Positions 1 to 8,495 of a DNA stretch of 64,000 nucleotides are shown piece after piece. The position numbers and the translations under genes are program-made. This stretch comes from Anaerosalibacter sp. Marseille-P3206 (lineage in GTDB: Bacteria > Bacillota > Clostridia > Tissierellales > Sporanaerobacteraceae), in the NCBI RefSeq assembly GCF_900155565.1, contig NZ_FUHM01000002.1, positions 1,860,001-1,924,000 on the forward strand, in the 5' to 3' direction. The notes under the pieces are model-generated. The model did not search any database. It was not told where the DNA came from and was given only the letters and a program-made list of their open reading frames with translations. Numbering within the stretch: position 1 is the stretch's first letter; each line of letters opens with the position of its first letter.

Positions 1-786
1 GTTGATAGTGAAAGAGTTTATACTAGAAAAGGACAAAGAACATATGAAAAGAGAGCAGACCAAACCGCATTAGTAAACTTAGATGAGTATGGATCTATTG
101 AAGAAACCGATCATCCTAAACTAGAAAGATTATCTTTCAACCTTCATGATTTTGCTGGAATAGTAACTATACCAAACGATTTACTTCAATTTGCTACAAG
201 TGAATTAGAAAACTATATTATAGATTGGTTAGTAGACAAAGTAAGATTTACTAGAAACATAAAAATATTATATGGCACTGGTGAATCTACAGACTTACAA
301 GGAATAATGACATCTAAAAAATATAAAAGTTTAACATTGCCTGAAGCAGCTACTATGAAAGACTTTAAGAAATTAAAGAATGTAGATTTGCTAAATGTAT
401 TTAAACCAACAGCTAAATGGATTGTTAATCAAGATGGTTTTAACTATTTAGATTCATTAGAGGACAAGCAAGGTAGACCATACTTACAACCTAATCCAAA
501 AGATGCAACACAATATGTATTTTTAGGGTTGCCAGTTGTAGAATTACCTAACACTGTATTAAAAACTACTGAAACCGATATACCTATAATTTTAGGAGAT
601 TTAAAAGAAGCCTATAAATACTTCTATGATGATGATTATCAACTGTTGACTACAAACATTGGAGCTGGAGCATTTGAAACAAACACTACTAAAACTAGAC
701 TTATCACTAAATTAGACGGAACTGAAAAAGATAAAGATGCTATATTGATAGCTAAAATACCAATAGCAGCAGTTCCACAGGCATAA
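1..786 (+). CDS. Phage major capsid protein, HK97 fold (5' truncated by window)
   Basis: Frame 1 is open from base 1 to the stop at 784-786, giving 261 residues of a protein that starts upstream. The fragment resembles the C-terminal two thirds of HK97-type major capsid proteins: a P-domain-like stretch (LHDFAGIVTIPNDLLQFA), a GxxDLQGI loop, an A-domain with WIVNQDGF and LPVVELPNTVL, then the closing GDLKEAYKYFYDDDYQL motif and a final beta strand. It forms the icosahedral head shell. The internal ATG at 307 is not the start because homology runs through it. It is followed by connector genes, as expected. Confidence 0.85.
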   Translation, partial: VDSERVYTRKGQRTYEKRADQTALVNLDEYGSIEETDHPKLERLSFNLHDFAGIVTIPNDLLQFATSELENYIIDWLVDKVRFTRNIKILYGTGESTDLQGIMTSKKYKSLTLPEAATMKDFKKLKNVDLLNVFKPTAKWIVNQDGFNYLDSLEDKQGRPYLQPNPKDATQYVFLGLPVVELPNTVLKTTETDIPIILGDLKEAYKYFYDDDYQLLTTNIGAGAFETNTTKTRLITKLDGTEKDKDAILIAKIPIAAVPQA

Positions 787-809
787 GAGAGGGATAAACC
801 CTCTCTCTT
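786..809 (+). terminator. GC-rich hairpin after the capsid gene
   Basis: An 8-bp stem AGAGAGGG / CCCTCTCT with loop ATAAA directly follows the capsid stop codon. It lacks a strong T run, so it is more likely a weak terminator or an mRNA-stabilising/processing hairpin that lets the capsid message be more abundant than the downstream genes. Confidence 0.45.
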
Positions 810-836
810 AAATAATAAAGAGAGGATGAATTTAAT

Positions 837-1049
837 ATGATGTATTTAGTTGAAAATACTTTTATAGATAAAGAAACAAAGGAATTACACGAAAAGGGAA
901 CTATTTACAAAACTGATAAAGAAGAAAGAGCTGAAGAACTTAGAGAAGGAGGTTTTTTAGGAGCTGAATTGGTAGTAAAAGAAGAAAACGAATCTTCTGA
1001 AGAAGAAACACCTAAGAAAGAGGAAGAGTCAAAGGGAAAGAAAAAATAA
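837..1049 (+). CDS. Small acidic/lysine-rich phage head protein
   Basis: A 70-residue protein preceded by AGAGGATGAA. Its first half is ordered-looking (MMYLVENTFIDKETKELHEKG) and includes a YLVE...F.DK pattern common in small proteins next to capsid genes. The last 25 residues are almost only E, K and S and should be disordered. Position between the capsid and the gp6-like connector suggests a head-associated or head-completion role, but no function is known. Two in-frame ATGs (837, 840) are possible. Confidence 0.7.
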   Translation: MMYLVENTFIDKETKELHEKGTIYKTDKEERAEELREGGFLGAELVVKEENESSEEETPKKEEESKGKKK

Positions 1050-1071
1050 TCTCCGTTTTGGAGGTGGTTAG

Positions 1072-1377
1072 ATGATATTAGATTTACAAGAAGCTAAAGA
1101 ATGGCTCAGAATTGATTATGATGAAGATGACATGCAAATACAACTTTTAATCGATACCGCAGAAACATATTTAAAAGATTCAATAGATGATTTTTATAAA
1201 AAAATAGTACACGATACAGATGGAAGTTTTAAAAATAAGGCTAAACTAGTAATGCTGGTCCTTATAACTAACTGGTATGACAGTAGGGACTTTACTGAAT
1301 TAGATGCAGATGAAAAAGTCAGGTATACAATTACTTCATTAATGAAACAAATGTCATATGGTTATGAGGTGACGTAG
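1072..1377 (+). CDS. Phage head-tail connector, gp6-like
   Basis: 101 residues, start ATG after GGAGGTGGTTAG. The sequence begins MILDLQEAKEWLRIDYDEDD, the standard opening of the phage gp6-like/QLRG head-tail connector family (L..aK.yLRiD...dD), followed by helices that end in a W-Y-D..D motif. These proteins form a ring under the portal and join the head to the tail. It ends one base before the next gene, so the two are translationally coupled. Confidence 0.82.
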   Translation: MILDLQEAKEWLRIDYDEDDMQIQLLIDTAETYLKDSIDDFYKKIVHDTDGSFKNKAKLVMLVLITNWYDSRDFTELDADEKVRYTITSLMKQMSYGYEVT

Positions 1378-1713
1378 ATGAGTAGAATGACAAGTAAGTT
1401 AAGAAATAAAGTTGATGTATATACAAAACAGAAAGTAGAAAACGAATTAGGAGAAATTGAATACAAATATGCTAAATTAAAAACTATATACACACAAATA
1501 ATACCCAAAACATCTACTTTAAAAGATGGCCAAGCAGAAACTGAATATGTAGAGTCTACTCATAAATTTAAAGTCAGAATTAAATCCTTACCTGAACTAG
1601 ATAACACTTATCGATTTGCATATAAGGGACAAACATACGAAGTAAAATACTTTGATCCGGATTATCGAAGCAATGAATTCTATGACGTATATACAAGGTT
1701 GGTGATAGAGTAA
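1378..1713 (+). CDS. Phage head-tail adaptor (head closure protein)
   Basis: 111 residues. The order of motifs (KLRNKVDVYTKQ near the start, GEIEYKYAKLKTIYTQIIP, ESTHKFKVRI, RFAYKGQTYEVKY, then a D...YDVYTRLVIE end) fits the phage head-tail joining family (gp16/SPP1-like stopper). It plugs and completes the connector after DNA packaging. It lies directly between the gp6-like connector and an HK97 gp10-like gene, the usual place. The stop overlaps the next ATG by one base (TAATG). Confidence 0.82.
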   Translation: MSRMTSKLRNKVDVYTKQKVENELGEIEYKYAKLKTIYTQIIPKTSTLKDGQAETEYVESTHKFKVRIKSLPELDNTYRFAYKGQTYEVKYFDPDYRSNEFYDVYTRLVIE

Positions 1714-2153
1714 TGGCTAAAGATGGTTTTGATTTTAGTGAACTAAGTGAGCTCGAAGAAGATTTATTAAATTTAGCTGGTGAAGTTGAAAATGGAAAAC
1801 AAGCTAAAAGGTTTTTAAGAAACAAAGGAAATAAATTAAAAAGAAGGACATTAAAGGTCGCTAAAGCAAAGGTTAAAAAGAAAAGCGGTAATCTATTCAA
1901 AGGAATTAAAAGAGGGAAACCTTATAAATACTATGTAGACGGTAGCTGGGCTGTAAGAGTTTATGCTGGATCACCTGCTAATCACGCACATTTACTTAAT
2001 GATGGCCACAGAATAGTAGACAAAAATGGAAACGAACATGGCTTCAAAGAAGGCTATCACTTCTTTGAAGAAGCTGCTGAAAAATATGAAGAAGAATATT
2101 ATGATGATGTACAGGATTTTATAGATGAATTGTTGGATGAACATGGATTCTAG
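1713..2153 (+). CDS. HK97 gp10-like tail completion protein
   Basis: 146 residues, ATG overlapping the previous stop. The N-terminus (FDFSELSELEEDLLNLAG) and a central very basic segment (RNKGNKLKRRTLKVAKAKVKKK as positions 37-58) are followed by GNLFKGIKRGKPY, VRVYAGSPANHAHLLNDGH and GFKEGYHFFEEA. This is the pattern of HK97 gp10-family proteins, thought to act in neck/tail completion. Its order after the adaptor supports the call. Confidence 0.8.
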   Translation: MAKDGFDFSELSELEEDLLNLAGEVENGKQAKRFLRNKGNKLKRRTLKVAKAKVKKKSGNLFKGIKRGKPYKYYVDGSWAVRVYAGSPANHAHLLNDGHRIVDKNGNEHGFKEGYHFFEEAAEKYEEEYYDDVQDFIDELLDEHGF

Positions 2154-2165
2154 GTGGTGATTAAA

Positions 2166-2600
2166 TTGGTTAAATATACTGAAATCCATAAAGCTATAGT
2201 TAATAAATTGAATAAAACAGGAATAAATACTACTTCAAAAGATGTGAGTGAAGGCTTTGACAGACCTTCATTTTTTATTTCTTTAGACAATATCAAAGCT
2301 AGTGATTTTATGAGGGAAGCCTTAGATAGGGAAATAACTGTAAGGATATATTATTTCTCTACAACTGTAGATAACAACAGAATAGAATTATTGAACATGC
2401 AGGATAAACTTAATGAAATATTTTTAGAAGATAATTTAATAAGAGCCAATGAATATGTGAATATAGAAATTGACGAATTAGAATTCAATATAATCGATAA
2501 AGTTTTACATTGTTATTTCGATATAAGGTTATGTGAAAACTACGATAGAGTTGACGATACTCCAACTATGGAAGAATTACAAATAGAAAGGAAGGGATAA
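2166..2600 (+). CDS. Phage tail terminator-like protein
   Basis: 144 residues with a TTG start at 2166, chosen because AGGTGGTGA (2152-2160) is then correctly spaced; a GTG at 2154 lies inside that ribosome site. The protein (start VKYTEIHKAIVNKLNKTG, middle PSFFISLDN, end CYFDIRLCENYDRVDD) has the length and position of tail terminator proteins, which stop tube growth and bind the head. It is followed directly by the sheath gene. Confidence 0.7.
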   Translation: MVKYTEIHKAIVNKLNKTGINTTSKDVSEGFDRPSFFISLDNIKASDFMREALDREITVRIYYFSTTVDNNRIELLNMQDKLNEIFLEDNLIRANEYVNIEIDELEFNIIDKVLHCYFDIRLCENYDRVDDTPTMEELQIERKG

Positions 2601-2601
2601 T

Positions 2602-3678
2602 ATGGCTGATATAGGAATGCCCAAAATAGATATTGTTTTTAGAGGTTTAGGCACTAGTGCAGTACAACGTTCATCTGGCGGAAGGACAGCGGTATTGATT
2701 ATTAAAGACGATACCGATACTACTTCCGCCTTTGCTGAATATAGAGGAATAGATGATTTAACAACGGAAGAACAAGCGAAATACACACCTGAAAACGTGC
2801 AATATATTAAAGAAGCATTAGAAGGAATTCCTAAAAGATTAATAGTTGTTAGAATGGCTAAAACACTAGAGGGCGAAAGTAGCTTAACAGATTTATTAAA
2901 AGCAATAAAAGGCAAGGTAGAAATGAATTGTTGGATAGGAATGGCAGATGCAACCCAACAAGAAACTGATGATTTAGTTAGCTTTGTAAAATCAAGTGTA
3001 ACAAATGATAAGAAAAGATATAAAGCATTAGTTTATAAAGCTACTAAACCAGACGATATGCACATAGTAAATTTAACTAACGAAGGTGAAAATAAATCTA
3101 TACCATATATGTTAGGCTATCTAGCAGGGCTAAGTTTAGACATGAGTGCTATTGCTAAACCTCTAAAGATTGACAGTGTAATCGAACCTGACGATTTAGA
3201 TACAGCTATCAACAACGGAGAATTTATTCTCTACAATGACGAGGGCGAAGTTAGAGTTGCTAGAGGAATAAATTCGCTGGTAACAACTGGTCAAGGTATT
3301 ACTGATGATATGAAATTTATTTTAATAGTAGAAGTAATGGATATGATTTATACAGATATCTACACTACATGGAAGAGATTTTACAAAGGTAAGTATAAAA
3401 ATTCATTAGATAATCAAATGCTTTTAATAGGCGCTATCAATTCTTATTTTAAAGCACTTGCTAATGATTTAATATTAGATCCTAACTTTGAAAACAAAAC
3501 TAGAGTAGATGTTGAAAAACAAAGATTAGCTAACATACCTAAATATGGAGAAGAAGAAGTTGCCACATGGGATGACAATAAAATAATGGAAATGACAGTT
3601 GGTACTAATGTATTTTTAGCTGGAAATATAAAAATTTTAAATGCTATGGAAGATTTTGACTTTGAAATAACTATGTAA
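2602..3678 (+). CDS. Phage tail sheath protein (XkdK-like)
   Basis: 358 residues. It starts near MADIGMPKIDIVFRGLG, contains SGGRTAVLIIKDD, a GIPKRLIVVRMAK block, YMLGYLAGLSLDMSA in the middle and a C-terminal DMIYTDIYTTWKRFYKGK / LANDLILDPNF region. This is the contractile sheath family, at the short length typical of PBSX-like phages. Sheath subunits polymerise round the tail tube and contract on infection. The next gene is the tube, with an AAAGGAGGG site between them. Confidence 0.9.
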   Translation: MADIGMPKIDIVFRGLGTSAVQRSSGGRTAVLIIKDDTDTTSAFAEYRGIDDLTTEEQAKYTPENVQYIKEALEGIPKRLIVVRMAKTLEGESSLTDLLKAIKGKVEMNCWIGMADATQQETDDLVSFVKSSVTNDKKRYKALVYKATKPDDMHIVNLTNEGENKSIPYMLGYLAGLSLDMSAIAKPLKIDSVIEPDDLDTAINNGEFILYNDEGEVRVARGINSLVTTGQGITDDMKFILIVEVMDMIYTDIYTTWKRFYKGKYKNSLDNQMLLIGAINSYFKALANDLILDPNFENKTRVDVEKQRLANIPKYGEEEVATWDDNKIMEMTVGTNVFLAGNIKILNAMEDFDFEITM

Positions 3679-3692
3679 AGGAGGGTTAATAC

Positions 3693-4124
3693 ATGCCTAG
3701 AGCAGAGAATAGAAGTAATAATTATTGGAATGGATCTAACGGAGATCTATGGGTAAATGATTCAGATTGGGACAAAGTAAAAAGTTTCAATTTAAAAATG
3801 ATACTGGAATGGGAAGATGTTCCTAACGGATTATCTACTGACAGAGTATTGATGGGTTATGGCTATGAAGGAGCTTTCACATATAGAAAATCTGACAAAA
3901 ACTACAACAAGGCAATAGATTTATTATTTGCAGAATATGCAGCTGGGAGAGTTCCTGATGTGAGTATAGTGGCGAAGGCATATAATAAAGCTACTGGTAA
4001 AAGACAACGAATAAAAGTAACTGGAATCACATTTGATGAGATTGATTTACAAAGTTGGGAAGAAAAATCAGTTGGAGAAATAGAAATGCCTTTTAAAGCC
4101 AGTGATGTAGAAATATTAGAATAA
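3693..4124 (+). CDS. Phage tail tube protein (XkdM-like)
   Basis: 143 residues after an AAAGGAGGG site. The sequence includes NGSNGDLWVNDSDWDKVKSF, a central LLFAEYAAGRVPDVSIVAK region and the end VTGITFDEIDLQSWEEKSV, matching the XkdM/DUF2001 tail tube family (usual length about 145). Subunits stack as hexameric rings to form the DNA channel. It sits between sheath and tail chaperone as in PBSX. Confidence 0.88.
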   Translation: MPRAENRSNNYWNGSNGDLWVNDSDWDKVKSFNLKMILEWEDVPNGLSTDRVLMGYGYEGAFTYRKSDKNYNKAIDLLFAEYAAGRVPDVSIVAKAYNKATGKRQRIKVTGITFDEIDLQSWEEKSVGEIEMPFKASDVEILE

Positions 4125-4153
4125 AACACTATAGTATGGATAGGTTAATTTAA

Positions 4154-4189
4154 GCGCCTTAGAAACGGTTCTAGGGCGTCATTTATTTT
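4154..4189 (+). terminator. Hairpin between tail tube and tail chaperone
   Basis: A stem CGCCTTAGAA / TTCTAGGGCG (one G-T pair) with loop ACGG is followed by a T-rich stretch (CATTTATTTT). It probably ends part of the transcription after the highly expressed sheath and tube genes. The next gene has its own strong AAAGGAGG site. Confidence 0.65.
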
Positions 4190-4220
4190 CACTTTTATGT
4201 AAAAAAAGGAGGAAAAAGAA

Positions 4221-4601
4221 ATGGGTAAAAAAGCTACATTAGCAGAAATAATTGCAAGAAAAAAACAAGGCGAAATGGATAAAATGCAAGTCAAATATTA
4301 TTCTAGTGAAGTCTTAGGTATGGATATAGAAATCAGAAAAATACCTTTATCACAGTATATGGATTTAATTGATGAAGTAGAGGAAGGCAATAGCATAGAA
4401 GGCATGAATAAATTAATCTATGAATGCTGTCCAATGTTTAAAGAAAATGCAAAAGAAGCTATGGAAGTATATGAAGTAGCCACTCCTACTGATTTACCAA
4501 GTGCAGTGCTGGAAGATCAGTTAAATGAAATTAATGGCATTATAGAGGTTATCAACTCTTTTTATGGTCTAGAAAAAATAGATGTTGATATAAAAAACTA
4601 A
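4221..4601 (+). CDS. Tail assembly chaperone, short form (XkdN-like)
   Basis: 126 residues starting MGKKATLAEIIARKKQG. It contains LGMDIEIRKIPLSQYMDLID, typical of XkdN-type chaperones, then an acidic C-terminus. It should bind the tape measure protein during tail assembly and not remain in the virion. The stop codon TAA at 4599 comes directly after the heptamer A-AAA-AAC (4592-4598), so part of the ribosomes should shift to the -1 frame and make a longer product (see next entry). Confidence 0.82.
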   Translation: MGKKATLAEIIARKKQGEMDKMQVKYYSSEVLGMDIEIRKIPLSQYMDLIDEVEEGNSIEGMNKLIYECCPMFKENAKEAMEVYEVATPTDLPSAVLEDQLNEINGIIEVINSFYGLEKIDVDIKN

Positions 4602-4768
4602 TAAGAGATGATGGAGAATTTCAGATGTATGCCTATTACTTGGATAAAGGACATACATTGGATTCTTTATTATCTCTTTCTAATTTAGAAAAGATTTTTT
4701 ATATAGAAGCTATGAATTATGCTATAGAAATGGAGAACGAGAAATATAAAGCCTTATTTGGGAAGTAG
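4221..4768 (+). CDS. Tail assembly chaperone, -1 frameshift product
   Basis: Predicted long form. The 0 frame reads ATA AAA AAC TAA; slippage by -1 on A-AAA-AAC (4592-4598) continues as CTA ATA AGA GAT GAT and stays open to TAG at 4766-4768. It adds about 57 residues including FQMYAYYLDKGHTLDSLLSL and a helical end NYAIEMENEKYKALFGK. The extension has no good start codon and ribosome site of its own, and it ends just before the tape measure gene. Two-form chaperones made by frameshifting (gpG/gpGT of lambda) are conserved in tailed phages; use of this site here is inferred from sequence. Confidence 0.8.
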
Positions 4769-4776
4769 GTGAGGAA

Positions 4777-6804
4777 GTGGCAAAACAGATTAATACTGTA
4801 CTTTCTCTAAAGGATAAAATTTCACAACCTCTAGTTAAAGTGTCCAAGAATGTAGATAAAGTAACTAGGGAAATGAAGAAATCTCAAAATCAAATTGAAA
4901 AGTGGAAAAATAAATCTGTAAAAGCAATGGATAAAGTAATTAAGAAATCGGTTAAAGTTGGAGCAGCGATAGGGGCAGCAGTTGGAACTATAGCGGTAAA
5001 AGTCGGTTTTGATGGAATGAAAGAGTTAGATGCTGCTAGTGCAAAGGTAAAGTCTATAGCCGGAAATTCTCTTGATCTAAAAAATATCCAAGAAGATCTA
5101 TTGAAGACATCCAATAAAGCTGGTATCGCAGTTGAAATGTTGGGAGATACACAGTATTCAGCCATATCGGCAGGTATCAAGGCTAAAGATAGTGTAATGG
5201 CTAGTGTTCAAGCTAGTAAATTAGCAGTAGCGGGTTTCACTGATTCTAATAGTGCTTTATCCGTAATGGCTAGTACAATGAATGTATTTGGCATGGAAGG
5301 CAAGAAGGCTATGGAGGATATATCAGATAAGCTTCTAGTCACTCAGAATCTAGGGGTTACAGATGTTCAAAAATTATCGGAGAGTTTAGGGTCCGTTACC
5401 CCAATAGCTAAAAGTGCTGGGTTATCACTTGATGATGTTTTAGGTTCTGTAGCCAGTTTAACAAAAGGCGGTCTTGAAACTTCTCAAGCTATGACTTCTT
5501 TAAAAGGCATGATGTCTAATGTTATAAAACCGTCAAAACAAGCCCAAGAGGAAGCACAAAGATTAGGATTAGATTTTAGCGTTGCAGCGATTAAAAGCAA
5601 AGGCTTTGCTAATTGGTTAGAGGAAGTGAAGAGTAAAACAAAAGGCAACACAGATAGCTTGGGTAAGCTATTTGGAAACGTCAATGCTTTAACTGGTGCA
5701 TTAGCTTTAACAGGGGATGGATTTGAAGAATTTAAGGAAATCTTAGGAGAAGTAGAGAATAGTACAGGAAAAACAGAAGAAGCATACAAGACCATGACTA
5801 ATACAATAGGGTTTAAATTAGACAAAATGAAAAATAGATTCAAAAATACTTTTACATCTATAATGAATACTCAATCAGGTGCTATTGGTGAAAATATAGA
5901 TAAAATAGATACATGGCTAGAAAACAACGAAAATAAAATACAACAGTGGGTACAGTCTATCGGCGAAGGTGTAACAAAGATAATTAATTTTATAAAAAGT
6001 GTAGTAAGCTTTATAAAAAAACACGAAAAAGCTATAACAACTGTAGGCGTATTCGTGTTGAGTATGTATAGTGTGATTAAAGTAATAGGCACTGCTAAAA
6101 AAGTATTAACCGGATTAAATAATATAGGAATGTTGGTGAATGGCACATTAGCTATGACACCTCTTGGATGGTTGGTACTTGCGATAGGGGGAGCTATTGC
6201 AGCAGGATATGCACTATATAGAAACTGGGATATGGTAAAAGAAAAGGCTGGAGACTTAGGGTATGGAGTTGTAGCAGCTATGGAGAACATGGAAACAGGA
6301 CTAAAAAACATATTCAAAGGCATAGGAAACTTCTTTATTGATTGGGTTATAAATCCTATTATTAAGGGCCTTAATATGCTTAGTTTTGATATTCCGGAGT
6401 GGGTACCTAAGTTTGGTGGAAAGCACTTTGGGTTTAACTTAAAAACCGTAAACAAGTTTGAATACGAAGGATTTAAGTCTCTTAAGAAAGGGAAATACGA
6501 TACAAAGCAAGGCATGGTTACTGGTGGCGGAAAACAAATGCTAGGTTTTGCTAAGGGAACTTCCTATTCTCCAGCTGGTTATGCAAAAATCCACGAAGAA
6601 GGTGGAGAGATAAGAAAATTATCCTCAGGAGAAACAATAATACCCGCCGATAAATCTGATAGATTATTGAAGAATAAAACTCTTGGAGAAGATCTGAAAG
6701 TCGATGTAAAAATCTATGGAAATATCTATGGCGATGATGAAATTGCTGATAAGGTAGGAAATACTGTATATAAGAAAGTAAAAATAGCATTAGAAAATGT
6801 TTAG
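4777..6804 (+). CDS. Phage tail tape measure protein
   Basis: 675 residues from a GTG start preceded by AGGTGAGG. The N-terminal 60 residues are coiled coil (VSKNVDKVTREMKKSQNQIE). Residues about 90-370 match the TP901-type tape measure core (SAGIKAKDSVMASVQASKLA, ASLTKGGLETSQAMTSLKGM, LFGNVNALTGALAL). Hydrophobic helices follow (TVGVFVLSMYSVIKVIG, LGWLVLAIGGAIAAGYAL) that would insert in the host membrane at injection. The C-terminus has SSGETIIPADKSDR. It fixes tail length; 675 residues implies a fairly short tail. Confidence 0.92.
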   Translation: MAKQINTVLSLKDKISQPLVKVSKNVDKVTREMKKSQNQIEKWKNKSVKAMDKVIKKSVKVGAAIGAAVGTIAVKVGFDGMKELDAASAKVKSIAGNSLDLKNIQEDLLKTSNKAGIAVEMLGDTQYSAISAGIKAKDSVMASVQASKLAVAGFTDSNSALSVMASTMNVFGMEGKKAMEDISDKLLVTQNLGVTDVQKLSESLGSVTPIAKSAGLSLDDVLGSVASLTKGGLETSQAMTSLKGMMSNVIKPSKQAQEEAQRLGLDFSVAAIKSKGFANWLEEVKSKTKGNTDSLGKLFGNVNALTGALALTGDGFEEFKEILGEVENSTGKTEEAYKTMTNTIGFKLDKMKNRFKNTFTSIMNTQSGAIGENIDKIDTWLENNENKIQQWVQSIGEGVTKIINFIKSVVSFIKKHEKAITTVGVFVLSMYSVIKVIGTAKKVLTGLNNIGMLVNGTLAMTPLGWLVLAIGGAIAAGYALYRNWDMVKEKAGDLGYGVVAAMENMETGLKNIFKGIGNFFIDWVINPIIKGLNMLSFDIPEWVPKFGGKHFGFNLKTVNKFEYEGFKSLKKGKYDTKQGMVTGGGKQMLGFAKGTSYSPAGYAKIHEEGGEIRKLSSGETIIPADKSDRLLKNKTLGEDLKVDVKIYGNIYGDDEIADKVGNTVYKKVKIALENV

Positions 6805-6817
6805 GAGGTGGTAGAGA

Positions 6818-7246
6818 ATGGGGGATAAAAGCAATATAGTCTTTAGTGCAAACAACAGAGAAGAAGTAATGATATTGCCAGTAGTACCAGAAATAGAAGT
6901 TGAGAAACCTCAAAACAATGAACAGTTTGAAACTATAAATAATGGTACTTTAAATTTAATTGGAGATGAAGGGCTTAGAACATTTTCTATCACTTCAATA
7001 TTTCCTTCTCAAAAGTATATATGGTTAAAGTCTGGAAGTGTAGCAGAGCCTTTTAAATATGTAGATTTTTTCAATAAATGGAGAGCAAAGAAAGTACCAC
7101 TTAGAATAGTTACAAGTAGGCCAGACGGACGTGAATGGTTTAATATGGCTTGTTTAATAGATAATTTCACATTCAAAGTAAGACGAAATGGAGATATAGC
7201 TTATACTTTAGATGTAAGTGAATATCCATTTGTAGAGGGTGTATAG
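6818..7246 (+). CDS. Baseplate/tail protein, XkdP N-terminal-like without LysM
   Basis: 142 residues after TTAGGAGGTGG. It resembles the N-terminal part of XkdP-type proteins (VFSANNREEVMILPVVPE, LGDEGLRTFSI-like GDEGLRTFSITSIFPSQ, a W.AK.VPLRIV strand). XkdP proteins usually continue into a LysM peptidoglycan-binding domain; here the protein stops after the first domain, so the LysM part is absent. It lies in the xkdP position, after the tape measure and before the XkdQ-like hub. Confidence 0.72.
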   Translation: MGDKSNIVFSANNREEVMILPVVPEIEVEKPQNNEQFETINNGTLNLIGDEGLRTFSITSIFPSQKYIWLKSGSVAEPFKYVDFFNKWRAKKVPLRIVTSRPDGREWFNMACLIDNFTFKVRRNGDIAYTLDVSEYPFVEGV

Positions 7247-7247
7247 C

Positions 7248-8246
7248 ATGAATAATTACACTATAAATTTAATAAAAGATAATGGTGGCAATAAAAATAT
7301 AACTAATATAAGTAGTGGCTTAAGCTGGAAAGATAGCATAGATACTTTAGGAATGGAATTAAACTTTACTACTGGAAGAAGTACAATTGATAGATATATG
7401 AAAGGTTATGATTTGGTTGAGATAGGGGATAAAATAATACTACTTAACAATAGCAAAGAACTGTTTAGAGGAATTATAGTAGATTTAGGAATCGATAAAT
7501 ATTCTAAAGCTATTACAGCGTTTGACTATGCCTTTTACTTAAATCAATCCAGGACCATAATTCAATTTAACAAAGTAAAAGCAGATGATGCTATAAAACA
7601 ATTATGCAATAAATTTAATGTACCTATAGGTAATATAACATCTATACCTACAACTATTACTAAAATATATAAAGATGATACTGTAGCAGATATAATTAGA
7701 GATATATTGAAACAAGCCACAGATGCCCTAAGAATAAAATATAGGTTAGAGATGAAGGCTGGAAAATTATATATAGAAAAATATACAGATTTAGTTATAA
7801 AGCCAAAGTTTAAACCTGCTCCTAATATAGCTCCTTTTAATCCTTTAAAAGCAATAGGAAGTATAAGTAAAACTGAATCGATAGCAGATATGAGAAATAG
7901 TATATTAATAAGCTCTAGTAATGAAAAAAGTAGTAGAGTGGTTGCTACTGCTAAAGACGATAAAAACATAGCTAAGTTTGGACTCTTGCAAGATGTTGAA
8001 AGCGTAGATGATAAGAATATAGCACAGGCTAAGGTAATTGCTCAAAACAAACTTAAAGAATTAAATAAAGTAAATGAGGACATATCAATAACCATACTGG
8101 GTGATGATAATGTAAGAGCAGGCAGAATACTAGAAATAGACAATGATACGTTTAAGCTAAAAGGACAATATCTAGTTAAAGATTGTATCCATGCCTATCA
8201 TAATAGAATTCATACTATGGATTTAACTTTAGAGAAGGTGATATAG
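7248..8246 (+). CDS. Baseplate hub protein, XkdQ/YqbQ-like
   Basis: 332 residues; the ATG at 7248 is chosen because AGAGGGTG lies just upstream, while the GTG at 7239 lies inside that site. The protein has the XkdQ pattern: N-terminal beta strands with SWKDSIDTLGMELNFT and DKIILLNNSKELFRGIIVD, then KAITAFDYAFYLNQS and a C-terminal DDNVRAGRILEID...GQYLVKDCIHAYHNRIHTM. These proteins form the central hub below the tape measure, comparable to gpD/gp27. Confidence 0.82.
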   Translation: MNNYTINLIKDNGGNKNITNISSGLSWKDSIDTLGMELNFTTGRSTIDRYMKGYDLVEIGDKIILLNNSKELFRGIIVDLGIDKYSKAITAFDYAFYLNQSRTIIQFNKVKADDAIKQLCNKFNVPIGNITSIPTTITKIYKDDTVADIIRDILKQATDALRIKYRLEMKAGKLYIEKYTDLVIKPKFKPAPNIAPFNPLKAIGSISKTESIADMRNSILISSSNEKSSRVVATAKDDKNIAKFGLLQDVESVDDKNIAQAKVIAQNKLKELNKVNEDISITILGDDNVRAGRILEIDNDTFKLKGQYLVKDCIHAYHNRIHTMDLTLEKVI

Positions 8247-8495
8247 ATGTGGGATGTAGGATTGGCTCAAATGTTTAAGGAAAGGGATAATAAAAGTAAT
8301 ATAGGTCCTTGTATTGGGAAGGTAGTAGGAATTAATCCTTTAAAAGTATCTATATTAGATGGACAAGTAATTTTATATGGAGATCAATTAATAAAGTGTA
8401 GTCATGTAGTAAATTTAATTATGAGTGAAGAAGTATTGATCATACCTGCTGAGAATGAGCAGGTATTTTTTATAGCTGGTAAGGTAGGTGATTAG
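8247..8495 (+). CDS. DUF2577 (XkdR-like) baseplate protein
   Basis: 82 residues, start directly after the previous stop. It contains IGKVVGINPLKVSILDGQVIL and ends with SEEVLIIPAENEQVFFIAGKV, the OB-fold-like small protein found as XkdR/DUF2577 in PBSX-like phages. It is likely part of the central spike or hub complex. Gene order between XkdQ-like and DUF2634 proteins supports this. Confidence 0.8.
   Translation: MWDVGLAQMFKERDNKSNIGPCIGKVVGINPLKVSILDGQVILYGDQLIKCSHVVNLIMSEEVLIIPAENEQVFFIAGKVGD

Noticed and set aside
4599..4768. Sequencing error or broken gene after the tail chaperone
   Set aside because: A correctly phased A-AAA-AAC site just before the stop and a long -1 frame point to programmed frameshifting, which is normal for this gene.
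5871..6515. 214-residue - strand frame inside the tape measure gene
   Set aside because: It is the antisense shadow of a well supported gene, without ribosome site or recognisable domain.
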